Translations under genes and position numbers: made by a program | Notes under the pieces: generated by a model | Seen by the model: the letters and a program-made list of their open reading frames with translations, nothing else | What the model was told of the DNA's origin: nothing | Databases searched by the model: none | Shown: positions 6,914 through 14,673 of the stretch, piece by piece | How the letters are laid out: the number at the start of each line of letters is the position of its first letter | Position numbering within the stretch: position 1 is the first letter of the stretch | Assembly (NCBI GenBank): GCA_963923025.1 | Contig: CAWUKV010000095.1 | Coordinates: forward strand, 1 to 20,210 | Direction of reading: 5' to 3' | Length of the DNA stretch: 20,210 nucleotides | DNA from: CAWUKV01 sp963923025 | GTDB lineage: Bacteria > Cyanobacteriota > Cyanobacteriia > Phormidesmidales > Phormidesmidaceae

Positions 6914-7567
6914 TTAATATTGCTCGAAGTTAGGTTTGACAGGGCTTGAGCGGTTGTGCTGATGCCGGACCTGTGCCGTTTGCCAGTCTGCTGGGGTGTT
7001 GCAGTTGAGCAGCTGAGTTATGTCTATCGGCCAGGGTACAACCGGATTCCCATCTAGCCAAACCTGAAAAGAACGGGTGCCTTGTGCGATCGCCCCAGGC
7101 AATTCCTGCCGGAGTGACGCAACCTGATAAAAACCTAAGAGCGGTTCCCACCCCTTGTGACCCCGGGGCAGATAGGCCCAGGCCTCTGGCGGTAGCGTTG
7201 CCAGTTGCTGACGGCCAGTCTGGAGCATTTGCTCCGAGAGCCCCACCCAGTCACAGGCCAGCAGCAGCAGCCAGGGTTGTGATAGCGGTATTGTGCTCAG
7301 TGCTTGGCATAGCGCTGCCAGCGGCCCGCCGTGGGGCTGCTGCTCTTCATGGAGTTGGACACAATTGGGGAGGTGAGGCCGGTAACGGTCAGGCCAGGGT
7401 GTTAAAACGTGTACTGCTGGGGTAGTGGCCAGTGCCACAGTGCAAATCTGCGTAATTAAGGCTGTGTTGTGCTCGGTTAACAGCGCCTTGTCCTGGCCCA
7501 TGCGAGTGCTGCGACCGCCTGCCAGCACTAGGGCGGCACAGGGACTGCTGGGTGGGACACCCCTCAA
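6914..7567 (-). CDS. mobA: Molybdenum cofactor guanylyltransferase
   Basis: Transfers GMP from GTP to molybdopterin to form the guanine dinucleotide cofactor used by enzymes such as nitrate reductase. The 217-residue cytosolic protein carries the defining nucleotide-binding motif LAGGRSTRMGQDKALL (residues 15-30), then HGGPLAALCQAL and LLLACDWVGLS, the usual metal-binding Asp region (the family normally has CDxP). The start is TTG at 7567. A strong GGAGG lies six bases upstream and overlaps the end of the preceding gene, whose stop codon is only three bases away, so translational coupling is likely. ATG starts are absent in this part of the frame. Confidence in the function is high, in the start moderately high. 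Confidence 0.9.
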   Translation of the reverse strand: MRGVPPSSPCAALVLAGGRSTRMGQDKALLTEHNTALITQICTVALATTPAVHVLTPWPDRYRPHLPNCVQLHEEQQPHGGPLAALCQALSTIPLSQPWLLLLACDWVGLSEQMLQTGRQQLATLPPEAWAYLPRGHKGWEPLLGFYQVASLRQELPGAIAQGTRSFQVWLDGNPVVPWPIDITQLLNCNTPADWQTAQVRHQHNRSSPVKPNFEQY

Positions 7568-7570
7568 CCG

Positions 7571-8275
7571 CTACCTCCGTCCGGTACTGCGAGGTGTGGG
7601 GCGTTGCCGGTCTGCCCACTGTTGGCCTTTAAAGAAGTAGATGACGGCCATTAGCCCGGTCAGTGCCGTATAGACCAGCCGAATCAGCCAACCTACCAGG
7701 TTGAACAGGGTGTTAAACGTGCCCGTGTCCAGGCCGCTAGCTTCTGATAGCTGCGCCTGAAGCGCTGCCATGTCTTCACTCGATAGTGTTGCAATATTGT
7801 CGAACTCGATGGGCGGCTGAGGATTTTCTGCGGTGTAGCGATAGTAGGCCCAGCCGCCATCACTGCCGGTCTGCTGACGTAGAAAGTTGGTCGTGACCTC
7901 TTGAGCCTGAGTTGGCGAGATACCGGAGCTGAGGCTGACCCGCTGAACCCAGAGCGTTTGTCGTGTGACGTAGCCCGCTGCAATCACTAGCGGCGCTGCC
8001 AATACCAGTAGGACCAGCTTGCCGGCTAGGGGCCAGGCGGCTGGTAGATAAAGGGTGAGTGCCCCTAGGCAGACCGCCAACAGGGCCACCAAAATTACGC
8101 TGCTAACTTCGACCAGCTCTAAACTGGCAAACAGACCACCGATCACCGGCAGTGAGTATAAGTAGCTCTCTACCGCCCAGGTGGCAATCACCTTCAGGCC
8201 GATGGTGGCCAAACACAGGGTCAACCCAATCAAAAAGTAGAGGACAATTCGGAACGTTTTGGGGTGCGATCGCAT
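7571..8275 (-). CDS. Conserved-looking integral membrane protein of unknown function
   Basis: I do not recognise the family. The 234-residue protein has four likely transmembrane segments (about 9-30, 56-78, 84-103 and 189-214). A soluble stretch of some 85 residues between the third and fourth contains WAYYRYTAENPQPPIEF, and a basic tail follows the last helix. I chose the ATG at 8275. The frame opens further upstream at a TTG (8347), but those 24 residues are Pro/Ser-rich and the hydrophobic part starts right after the ATG. No Shine-Dalgarno sequence is evident. The stop codon lies three bases from the mobA start, and mobA's ribosome binding site overlaps the last codons. The two are therefore almost surely one operon, although this protein need not act in cofactor synthesis. 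Confidence 0.7.
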   Translation of the reverse strand: MRSHPKTFRIVLYFLIGLTLCLATIGLKVIATWAVESYLYSLPVIGGLFASLELVEVSSVILVALLAVCLGALTLYLPAAWPLAGKLVLLVLAAPLVIAAGYVTRQTLWVQRVSLSSGISPTQAQEVTTNFLRQQTGSDGGWAYYRYTAENPQPPIEFDNIATLSSEDMAALQAQLSEASGLDTGTFNTLFNLVGWLIRLVYTALTGLMAVIYFFKGQQWADRQRPTPRSTGRR

Positions 8276-8606
8276 GGACTCAGATACAGGGGACTGGCAG
8301 TGCGGTGTACCGATGGTGGGCCGCTGCGGCGGGCTTATGCTGGGCAACGGTGGGTGAGCAACGGTGGTAGATAGCCCCTTAGCAATGCTTCATATAGCCT
8401 GCGCCAATCCTCTACGGAATTTACAAAAAAGTCAAAAAAATTACCGCAAACCTGCCTTAAAACCGTGTTCGCCTGTCACGGCTACAAGTGACCGGTGCAA
8501 AACGTAAGGGTCTATCAGTTGAGAAGTCAACGGTGTTGCAGTACATTTGAACTTATGAATGACTTGTTTGAGTTCGTGACCGCCACATCAATGGAGAAGC
8601 TGGTGT
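8276..8606. other. Divergent intergenic region
   Basis: This separates two divergently transcribed membrane-protein genes and must hold promoters for both. It contains an A-rich stretch near 8425-8445 and two small stem-loops: GTCAC/GTGAC (8475-8479, 8488-8492) and GTTGA/TCAAC with a GAAG tetraloop (8518-8531). No clear -35/-10 pair can be assigned. A plus-strand frame starting at 8495 overlaps the real gene and looks spurious. Confidence 0.4.
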
Positions 8607-9200
8607 ATGACTGTGGAACAAACCACGCAGCTAATCGCCCTGATATTGAATTCAGCACTGATGGTGCTATTGTCCGGGCTGCTTTGGGGGGCAGCCTGGT
8701 ACCGTCAGCAGTCCCTCTTGACTCAGCTCCAACAGACGCAGCGATCGCAGCAACTCTTATTTGTTAACGCTAAGCCCAACCGTGAAACTCAGCTACAGCA
8801 CCTGCGACGGCAGCGGCAGCGACTTCGGCGTCAGTTTCAGCTGGCCTACCGCAGCATGATCGCGCTGCACTATACCCTGGCTGTTTTGCTGCTGAGTGTG
8901 TTGCTGCTAGGTCTACGCACGTTGGTCTTTGCAAATGTGCTGATTTCGGCCGCGCTGCTGCTGTTTGTCCTGGGGGCAGTCGGTTTGCTAGTCAGCGTTC
9001 TTTTGCTGCTAGCCGACGTGCATCAAACGCCCGTTTTGGGACCTTCCCTATTGGCTTGGTTCCGTCAGGCAATCCTCCAATGGACTCGGCATAGCGGGGC
9101 GCATCTCGGGGTGTCACCGTCGCCATCGCCGTCCATTGCCCGATTTCAGGTGCCTGATGCACCACCCTTGCCGCTACCCAAAACGGGGACAGGCGATTAG
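8607..9200 (+). CDS. Small membrane protein, possibly DUF2721-like
   Basis: A 197-residue protein with a hydrophobic helix at about 8-31, then a strongly basic Gln/Arg-rich amphipathic stretch (about 33-80, including RRQRQRLRRQFQ). Further hydrophobic segments lie at about 83-103 and 107-137. The tail (145-197) is Pro/Ser-rich and looks disordered. The order of one helix, a charged helical linker and two or three helices recalls DUF2721-type proteins of cyanobacteria and proteobacteria, but I see no decisive motif. The ATG at 8607 has GGAG about ten bases upstream. It is divergent from the mobA operon and convergent with dxs. Function is unknown. Confidence 0.65.
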   Translation: MTVEQTTQLIALILNSALMVLLSGLLWGAAWYRQQSLLTQLQQTQRSQQLLFVNAKPNRETQLQHLRRQRQRLRRQFQLAYRSMIALHYTLAVLLLSVLLLGLRTLVFANVLISAALLLFVLGAVGLLVSVLLLLADVHQTPVLGPSLLAWFRQAILQWTRHSGAHLGVSPSPSPSIARFQVPDAPPLPLPKTGTGD

Positions 9201-9327
9201 TCCCTTGGGTGATCCGAAGGGAGGCTGTACGGATACGGATATAGACATCAAACGCCCCGGATCTCGATGGCCTGCGATCGGGCTACCAAGATGCGAGGCG
9301 TTCTGGTTTTGCCAGCTGGCTGCTACG

Positions 9328-11241
9328 CTAGCCGAGTTCAGCCAGGGCACGCTGGCCTAGCTTAAACCGTTGAAGAATGCGGTCTGCCATCTGTGGTGGG
9401 GTCAGCCCCAGGGCAGCCTTGGCCTGGTCGGGTTTGGCGTGGTCAACCAAAACGTCGGGCACGCCCAGGCGCAGCAGCTGGTTGGGGATGCCGTGGTCAG
9501 ACAGCAGCTCTGCGATCGCGCTGCCAAAGCCGCCCATCAGGCAGCCTTCTTCTAGGGTTACCACGTTGCCAATCTGCTCGGCTAGCGGCACAATCAGCTC
9601 GCTGTCTAAGGGCTTCACAAAGCGGGCGTTAACCACAGTGGCGCTGATGCCGTGTTCGCTGAGAATTTCAGCGGTTTGCAGGGCCGGGTAAACCATGGTG
9701 CCGTAGCCCAGCAGTAGGACATCGTCGCCCTGACGCAGAATCTCACCCTTGCCAATGGGTACGGGCTCCCAGCCTTCTTCCATGAGTGGGACACCGTAGC
9801 CGCTACCGCGGGGATAGCGCACGGCGATGGGGCCACTGGTGTGGTTGATGCCGGTGACAATCATCCGCTGTAGCTCGGCTTCATCTTTCGGAGCCATCAC
9901 CACCATGTTAGGGATGGACCGCAGGTAGGAGATGTCGTAGAGCCCTTGGTGGGTTGGGCCGTCTGCGCCGACAATCCCCGCCCGGTCTAGGCAGAAGAAG
10001 ACCGGCAGATTCTGGATACAGACATCATGCACAATCTGGTCGTAGGCCCGCTGCAAGAAGGTGGAGTAGATGGCTGCGACCGGTCGCATGCCCTCACAGG
10101 CCATGCCTGCAGCCAGCGTCACCGCATGCTGTTCGGCGATGCCCACGTCAATATACTGCTGTGGTAGCTTGGCCTGGAGCTTGTCGAGTCCGGTCCCCGT
10201 CGCCATGGCGGCCGTAATGCCGACAATCTTGGGGTCATTCTCGGCCAGCTTAATCAGCGTCTCGGCAAAGACCTTGGCGTATTTGGGGGGCGTCGGCTTT
10301 TTCGGTGGGAAGCCTTTGCCTGTACTTAGGTCAAACGGAGACTGGGCATGGTAGCCGACCTGATCTTTCTCAGCAATTTCGTAGCCCTTGCCCTTCACCG
10401 TCACCGCATGAACCAGGACGGGACCTGGAATTTGGTGCGCTTCCTTAAAGGTGTGGAGTAATTCGGCTAAGTTGTGGCCGTCCACCGGTCCCATGTAGGT
10501 AAAGCCCAATTCTTCAAAGACGGCACCGACTTTAGGCACGGCCAGTCGCTTCATCCCTTCTTTCACTCGGCTAAACTCCGGTGAGAGCGACTCACCCAAG
10601 AACGGGAGCTGCTTGACCTGTTCCTCGATATTGTCAGACAGGAACTGCATCGGCGGGCTGAGCCGGATTTTGTTGAGGTAGCGCGGAATGGCCCCCACAT
10701 TGGGAGAAATCGACATTTCGTTGTCGTTGAGCACCACCAGTAGGTTGGTGTTTGGCAAATGACCGGCATGGTTGATTGCCTCTAGGGCCATGCCCCCGGT
10801 CAGGGCACCGTCGCCAATGATGGCAGCTACTTTGTAGTTATCACCCTGCTGGTCGCGGGCAATCGCCATGCCGAGGGCAGCGGAAATACTGGTCGACGCA
10901 TGACCTGCCCCAAAGTGGTCAAACGGGCTTTCACAGCGCTTGAGGTAGCCCGCTACGCCGTCCTTCTGACGCAGGCTGTGGAATTCGTCGTAGCGGCCCG
11001 TAATCAGCTTATGGGGATAGGCCTGGTGACCCACATCCCAAACCACCTTATCCCGGTCCAGGTCTAAGGTCTGGTAAAGTCCCAGGGTTAGCTCTACAAC
11101 GCCCAGACCAGGTCCGAGGTGACCACCGCTTGTGGCCACGGTTTCGAGGTGTTTCTCTCGAATCTGATGGGCAATTTGCTCAAGCTGGGCAACAGACAGG
11201 CCATGCAACTGGTTCGGGTGAGTGATATCACTCAGATGCAT
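9328..11241 (-). CDS. dxs: 1-deoxy-D-xylulose-5-phosphate synthase
   Basis: A thiamine-diphosphate enzyme that condenses pyruvate and glyceraldehyde 3-phosphate. This is the first step of the methylerythritol phosphate pathway to carotenoids, the phytyl tail of chlorophyll and quinones. The 637-residue protein shows SGGHLGPGLGVVELT (38-52), WDVGHQAYPHK (68-78), the thiamine-binding region from GDGALTGGMALEA (143-155) to LNDNEMSI (171-178), DVGIAEQHAVTLAAG with the catalytic Glu, and DRAGIVGADGPTHQG. It is full length. The ATG at 11241 has GAGGG eight bases upstream. The gene is monocistronic, converging with the 8607 gene and diverging from the cysteine-repeat gene. A 16-bp palindrome covers codons 3-8. 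Confidence 0.98.
   Translation of the reverse strand: MHLSDITHPNQLHGLSVAQLEQIAHQIREKHLETVATSGGHLGPGLGVVELTLGLYQTLDLDRDKVVWDVGHQAYPHKLITGRYDEFHSLRQKDGVAGYLKRCESPFDHFGAGHASTSISAALGMAIARDQQGDNYKVAAIIGDGALTGGMALEAINHAGHLPNTNLLVVLNDNEMSISPNVGAIPRYLNKIRLSPPMQFLSDNIEEQVKQLPFLGESLSPEFSRVKEGMKRLAVPKVGAVFEELGFTYMGPVDGHNLAELLHTFKEAHQIPGPVLVHAVTVKGKGYEIAEKDQVGYHAQSPFDLSTGKGFPPKKPTPPKYAKVFAETLIKLAENDPKIVGITAAMATGTGLDKLQAKLPQQYIDVGIAEQHAVTLAAGMACEGMRPVAAIYSTFLQRAYDQIVHDVCIQNLPVFFCLDRAGIVGADGPTHQGLYDISYLRSIPNMVVMAPKDEAELQRMIVTGINHTSGPIAVRYPRGSGYGVPLMEEGWEPVPIGKGEILRQGDDVLLLGYGTMVYPALQTAEILSEHGISATVVNARFVKPLDSELIVPLAEQIGNVVTLEEGCLMGGFGSAIAELLSDHGIPNQLLRLGVPDVLVDHAKPDQAKAALGLTPPQMADRILQRFKLGQRALAELG
11219..11234. 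repeat. 16-bp perfect palindrome in the first codons of dxs
   Basis: TGAGTGATATCACTCA reads the same on both strands and encodes residues 3-8 of Dxs, starting five bases after the ATG. It could form a short hairpin in the mRNA or bind a dimeric regulator. Confidence 0.6.
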
Positions 11242-11260
11242 ATGAATACCCTCGTGTTAT

Positions 11261-11290
11261 CGGTGTATCGGTAGACGGTGTGTCGGCAGA
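11261..11290. repeat. 15-bp tandem repeat upstream of dxs
   Basis: CGGTGTATCGGTAGA (11261-11275) is followed directly by CGGTGTGTCGGCAGA (11276-11290), with two mismatches. It sits 20-49 bases upstream of the dxs start codon, in its leader or promoter. Confidence 0.6.
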
Positions 11291-11396
11291 TGGTGAAGCG
11301 CAACAAACTACAGTGCACTGTGGCGCATGACTGGGTGACGGTGCAGGACGTAGTATTCCGTGCCCCAACGCGTCGCCTTTTGTGTGACTATTCAAA

Positions 11397-11414
11397 CCTG
11401 TGACCGTTCACAGG
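11397..11414. promoter_or_regulatory. Dyad in the dxs / cysteine-repeat gene divergent promoter region
   Basis: CCTGTGA-CCGT-TCACAGG is a perfect 7-bp dyad with a four-base centre. The TGTGA/TCACA halves recall CRP-type sites, but those have a six-base centre, so the spacing is wrong by two. It may be a site for another dimeric regulator or just a stem-loop. Confidence 0.3.
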
Positions 11415-11774
11415 GATCATGCACAATTTGAGCAAAGGCGCGACCGAGCGTGGCTGACCCTGCTGCCTCTAAATCGTCAGTTACTTCTTAACTTTAGATT
11501 AGATAGGGACCACCCGTGGGAACTCTGGCGGGTTTATACCCTCTTATCCAGCCGGATTTAGGGAATTCTCCACTGGCCAAGTTGCCCAGGGAGTCCGATA
11601 GTGAGTTCGCTGGCTGAGACTCAACCCAATTCAAAAAAATCAGTGGCAGTCGTGCAGAACCTTTCTGCGTCCATCCCTTAAGATCATTAATATTCTTTGT
11701 GATGCTTAAGTAACTGCAACATTTGTTACCGTCTATACCTGCTTTTTCGATTCACCCTACCCTTCCTGCTGATT

Positions 11775-12299
11775 ATGTCTAGTGCGACCACACCTAATCT
11801 CTCCCGCCGTCTGTGGCGTCGTGCCCGTCTGCTTCTGGCTTTACCGTTTTCGGCGGTTACCTTGGGGGCTGTTTCCGTTCAGCCCAGTGTCGCCGCCGAT
11901 GATGCTTTTTTTGCCTGTACGGCAGATTTGCTAGATGCGGGTATCGCCCGAGAGGCTGCGACGGCTGCCTGTGCCGCATCGCGTTACCCCGGCGATCTGG
12001 GGAGCTGTGCGGTAGACGTGGCTGACGCAACCGGTATTGCCGCCGCAGATGCCCTGAGCGTTTGTGAGCGGTCCCGACGGCCAGATGAGGTGGCTAACTG
12101 CACCTTGAACATTCACGACAGCTTATTGGATAGTCCCTCGCTATCGGCGCATACCTTCTGTGGTCGGAGCCTGCTGCCTGAACGCTACAGTGTCTGTGTG
12201 GTGGACCTAGTCGAAGCGGCTGAGCTATCGGTAGATGACTCGCTGACGCGCTGCATCCGGGCGGGCTATCGCCCTTGGGAAATTGGACCCCGCCTATAA
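11775..12299 (+). CDS. Exported protein with four two-cysteine repeats, function unknown
   Basis: The 174-residue protein opens with a basic region (SRRLWRRAR, 10-18), a hydrophobic stretch (19-36) and a plausible signal-peptidase site after SVA (38-40), so the mature part is probably periplasmic or secreted. The mature part is four tandem repeats of about 31 residues. Each has two cysteines (48/66, 78/97, 109/129, 141/160), with intervals of 18, 12, 19, 12, 20, 12 and 19, and a SRYP-, SRRP- or SLLP-like turn after the second cysteine. The even number and regular spacing suggest disulfides within or between repeats. I believe similar repeats occur in other cyanobacterial proteins but know no function. 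The ATG at 11775 has no clear Shine-Dalgarno sequence. Neighbours (dxs, lpt genes) do not suggest a role. Confidence 0.75.
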   Translation: MSSATTPNLSRRLWRRARLLLALPFSAVTLGAVSVQPSVAADDAFFACTADLLDAGIAREAATAACAASRYPGDLGSCAVDVADATGIAAADALSVCERSRRPDEVANCTLNIHDSLLDSPSLSAHTFCGRSLLPERYSVCVVDLVEAAELSVDDSLTRCIRAGYRPWEIGPRL

Positions 12300-12306
12300 T
12301 GGGGTG

Positions 12307-12322
12307 ACCACCATTGGGTGGT
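12307..12322. terminator. Hairpin after the cysteine-repeat gene
   Basis: ACCACC-ATTG-GGTGGT, a perfect 6-bp stem, begins eight bases past the stop codon. It lacks a T run, so termination is plausible but unproven. Confidence 0.35.
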
Positions 12323-12365
12323 GCTAATTAAGGGGCAGCATTACGACTATCTGTTGTCAGCCGGT

Positions 12366-12397
12366 AGAAGTCAGGAGACAGAAGTTTCCTGGCTTCT
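12366..12397. terminator. Hairpin between convergent genes
   Basis: An 11-bp stem with one G-T pair (12366-12376 with 12387-12397) lies between the convergent cysteine-repeat gene and lptF/G. There is no T run on either strand, so it may be a weak bidirectional terminator or an mRNA 3' stabiliser. Confidence 0.35.
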
Positions 12398-12433
12398 CAT
12401 CACGTTGATATGCTGACTAATCATTGTGTCCAC

Positions 12434-13600
12434 CTACTTAGAAACCCTTGTCACCAGGAAGATGCCTGCCACCAGGCCAATCATGGGTGGTAGCCAGGCG
12501 GCAACTACGGGGCTGACGGTGCCAACTTTACCCATAGCATCGGTGACGAAACCCAGCAGGTAGTAGCCAAAGATAATCACAATGCTAACGCCGAAGCTGG
12601 TGGCGCGGCTGGTGCGCTGAGGGCGAATACCCAGCGCTGATCCGACGATGCCGAATACCACGCAAACAATGGGGATGGCGTATTTCTGCTGAATGCGCAG
12701 CTCCCACGTGCGAATTTTGCGCTCATCACCGCTCTGGCGAATGGTTCTGAGGTACTCAGTGGCCTCGGCGATATTCATCTCGGTGTCGCTCTTATTCCGT
12801 GAGGCTAGATCGAGCGGTGCCCGGGGAAGCTGAAGCTCCTGTTGTTCAAATTTGACAATCTGTCCGAAGGACCCGTCTGGGGAAACGGCATAGATGGTGC
12901 CGTTGGAGAACTGCCAAAGGTTGTCGGTAAAGTTCCAGGTGGCTGAGTCGGCGCTGACAATCTGAGCTAGCCCTTCCTGAGAAAAGTCCAGAATCGTCAG
13001 ATTCAACATCTCTTCGCCGTTAAAGCGGCGGGCATAGAACAGCCGACCGAGTTCTTCCCCTTCACCATCGCTGGTGGGCTGAAACTCCTGGTACATGATG
13101 TTGCGCTCTTGAAACGGGGGACGCTCGGCATTGAGCGCCGTTTCGAGCATGATGGCAGCCTGGTAGTTGGCGGCAGGGGTAATCACCTCGTTGAAGACGA
13201 AAGTTAGCCCGGTCACAAAAATACTCAGCACAACGGCGGGGGCAATGATGCGCCGTACACTGATGCCGCAGGCCCGCAGCGCAATCAGCTCGCTATCTCC
13301 TGAGAAGCGACTAAAGGTCATCATCGTAGCCAGCAGCGTTGACATCGGGAACGCCAACACGATGAATTCGGGCATACGCAATAGAAAAATTTGCGCGGCT
13401 AGTGAAACCTGTAGCCCCGATTCGGTAACGCGCCGGATCAGCTCAAACAGTGCGCCAATGGACACCCCAATCGACGAAAAGGCTCCGACGCCGAACAGGA
13501 AGGGCAACGTCAGTTCCCGAGCAATGTAGCGGTCCATGATCGAGATGGAGAACCCGCGATTACCGGTAAGGGGGACGGGTTTAGTTGCTTGAGCGTCCAT
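12434..13600 (-). CDS. LptF/LptG-family permease (YjgP/YjgQ)
   Basis: Membrane subunit of the ABC machine that extracts lipopolysaccharide from the inner membrane and feeds it to the LptA bridge. The 388-residue protein begins with MDRYIARELTLPFLFG (22-37), typical of the family. Three N-terminal membrane segments follow (about 30-55, 78-98, 117-138), with the conserved FSGDSELIALRACGIS between the second and third. A large periplasmic beta domain (about 140-295) precedes three C-terminal segments (YAIPIVCVVFGIVGSALGI and two more). I chose the ATG at 13600; a GTG at 13666 would add 22 residues of poor quality. Only one permease gene is visible, directly after lptB. In E. coli LptF and LptG are two proteins, so here the complex may use a homodimer or a second gene elsewhere. 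Confidence 0.9.
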   Translation of the reverse strand: MDAQATKPVPLTGNRGFSISIMDRYIARELTLPFLFGVGAFSSIGVSIGALFELIRRVTESGLQVSLAAQIFLLRMPEFIVLAFPMSTLLATMMTFSRFSGDSELIALRACGISVRRIIAPAVVLSIFVTGLTFVFNEVITPAANYQAAIMLETALNAERPPFQERNIMYQEFQPTSDGEGEELGRLFYARRFNGEEMLNLTILDFSQEGLAQIVSADSATWNFTDNLWQFSNGTIYAVSPDGSFGQIVKFEQQELQLPRAPLDLASRNKSDTEMNIAEATEYLRTIRQSGDERKIRTWELRIQQKYAIPIVCVVFGIVGSALGIRPQRTSRATSFGVSIVIIFGYYLLGFVTDAMGKVGTVSPVVAAWLPPMIGLVAGIFLVTRVSK

Positions 13601-13714
13601 AGACGAAAGGTAAGGGGCGGAGGGAGGAGGGGCAAAAATACTCGCTGCGTGGCCGCCAACGGGCACATCAGGCGTCTTGAACTGTACAGGGGCCCGGTAA
13701 AGCGGCTAACCCAA

Positions 13715-14542
13715 CTATCGCTTAAAGCTTTCACCCAGGTAGTGCTGTCGGACTAGCGGATTGTCGTAGAGGGCTTCAGCATCACCGTAGGCCAAAATCT
13801 GACCGTCGCTCATGATGTAGGCCCGGTCAATAATGCTGAGCGTTTCGCGGACGTTGTGATCGGTGATCAGGATGCCCATGTTGCGATCGCGCAATTCTCC
13901 AATAATTTGCTGAATTTCGGCCACGGCAATTGGGTCAACACCTGCAAAGGGCTCATCCAAAAATAAGAAGGACGGACCATCCACGCCGGAGGCCAGTGCC
14001 CGCGCCAGTTCGGTGCGCCGTCGTTCGCCGCCAGAAACCTGAATGCCCAGCGTATTGGCAACTTTCTCCAGGCGAAACTCCTTGAGCAGCGAAGCCAGCC
14101 GCTGGGACTGCTCGTCGCGGGGAATGTTGGTTTGCTGCATGACCAGACGAAGATTGTCACGGACGGTGAGGTGTCGAAAAATGCTGGGTTCTTGGGCCAA
14201 ATAGCCAATCCCCAGCCGAGCCCGCTCGTGCATGGGCAAATGGGTAATGTCAATATCGTTGAGGCAGACCCGGCCCGCGTCGGGACGTTCTAGACCGGTT
14301 GCCATGTAGAAGGTGGTGGTTTTGCCTGCACCGTTGGGCCCCAGCAAACCCACCACTTCCCCCTGGGCAACAGAAAAACTCACGCCCTTGACGATGGAGC
14401 GCTTGCCGTAGCTTTTCTCGACGCTTTCGACAACCAGTTTCAACGGTGATGACTGGGAAGTTGATTGGGCCGGAACTGAAGCGGTTTTTGGGCGCAAAGA
14501 CGGCAATCCCGGCGGCTCAAATTTTACCAGAGGGCGCTGCAT
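13715..14542 (-). CDS. lptB: LPS export ABC transporter ATP-binding protein LptB
   Basis: The cytoplasmic ATPase that drives lipopolysaccharide extraction by LptB2FG. The 275-residue protein has Walker A GPNGAGKTT (68-76), Q-loop Gln117, signature VSGGERRR (169-176), Walker B FLFLDEPFAGVDP (192-204) and the switch His229 in ITDHN. SYGKRSIVKGVSF and YLAQEPSIFR are typical LptB sequences. The first ~35 residues (Pro/Ser-rich) precede the usual LptB start and look disordered. I took the ATG at 14542; another ATG at 14620 would add 26 more residues, and neither has a clear Shine-Dalgarno sequence. It lies between lptA (upstream) and the lptF/G permease (downstream) on the same strand, which supports the LPS-export role over amino-acid transport. 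Confidence 0.93.
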   Translation of the reverse strand: MQRPLVKFEPPGLPSLRPKTASVPAQSTSQSSPLKLVVESVEKSYGKRSIVKGVSFSVAQGEVVGLLGPNGAGKTTTFYMATGLERPDAGRVCLNDIDITHLPMHERARLGIGYLAQEPSIFRHLTVRDNLRLVMQQTNIPRDEQSQRLASLLKEFRLEKVANTLGIQVSGGERRRTELARALASGVDGPSFLFLDEPFAGVDPIAVAEIQQIIGELRDRNMGILITDHNVRETLSIIDRAYIMSDGQILAYGDAEALYDNPLVRQHYLGESFKR

Positions 14543-14673
14543 GGACGTTCTAGATCTTCGAATTAAGATGGCGGGAGGAGGGCAGATCGGGGTATGGCCC
14601 AAATCGTCGGGTGACCCCATAATGCCCAGTCGGGGAAAGGGATGGCTGGGAAAGGGGTGGGATAGCTATTTGG

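Larger units (their letters stand above)
11242..11774. other. Divergent intergenic region between dxs and the cysteine-repeat gene
   Basis: No gene is seen in these 533 bases. Next to dxs lies a 15-bp imperfect tandem repeat (11261-11290). In the middle is a 7-bp stem-loop with a TGTGA-N4-TCACA core (11397-11414). Upstream of the plus-strand gene a possible -10 (TATACC) is near 11735-11740, with no good -35. The length suggests separate promoters for both genes and possibly a long dxs leader. Confidence 0.4.

Noticed and set aside
7571..8275. Identification as filament-integrity protein FraC or FraD
   Set aside because: Size and helix count loosely allow it, but I recognise no specific motif and the neighbourhood (mobA) does not fit.
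8495..8767. Plus-strand frame overlapping the 8607 membrane-protein gene
   Set aside because: It overlaps a better supported gene in another frame and has no protein-like features.
11397..11414. CRP-type binding site
   Set aside because: The halves fit, but the spacer is four bases instead of six, so it is kept only as a generic dyad.
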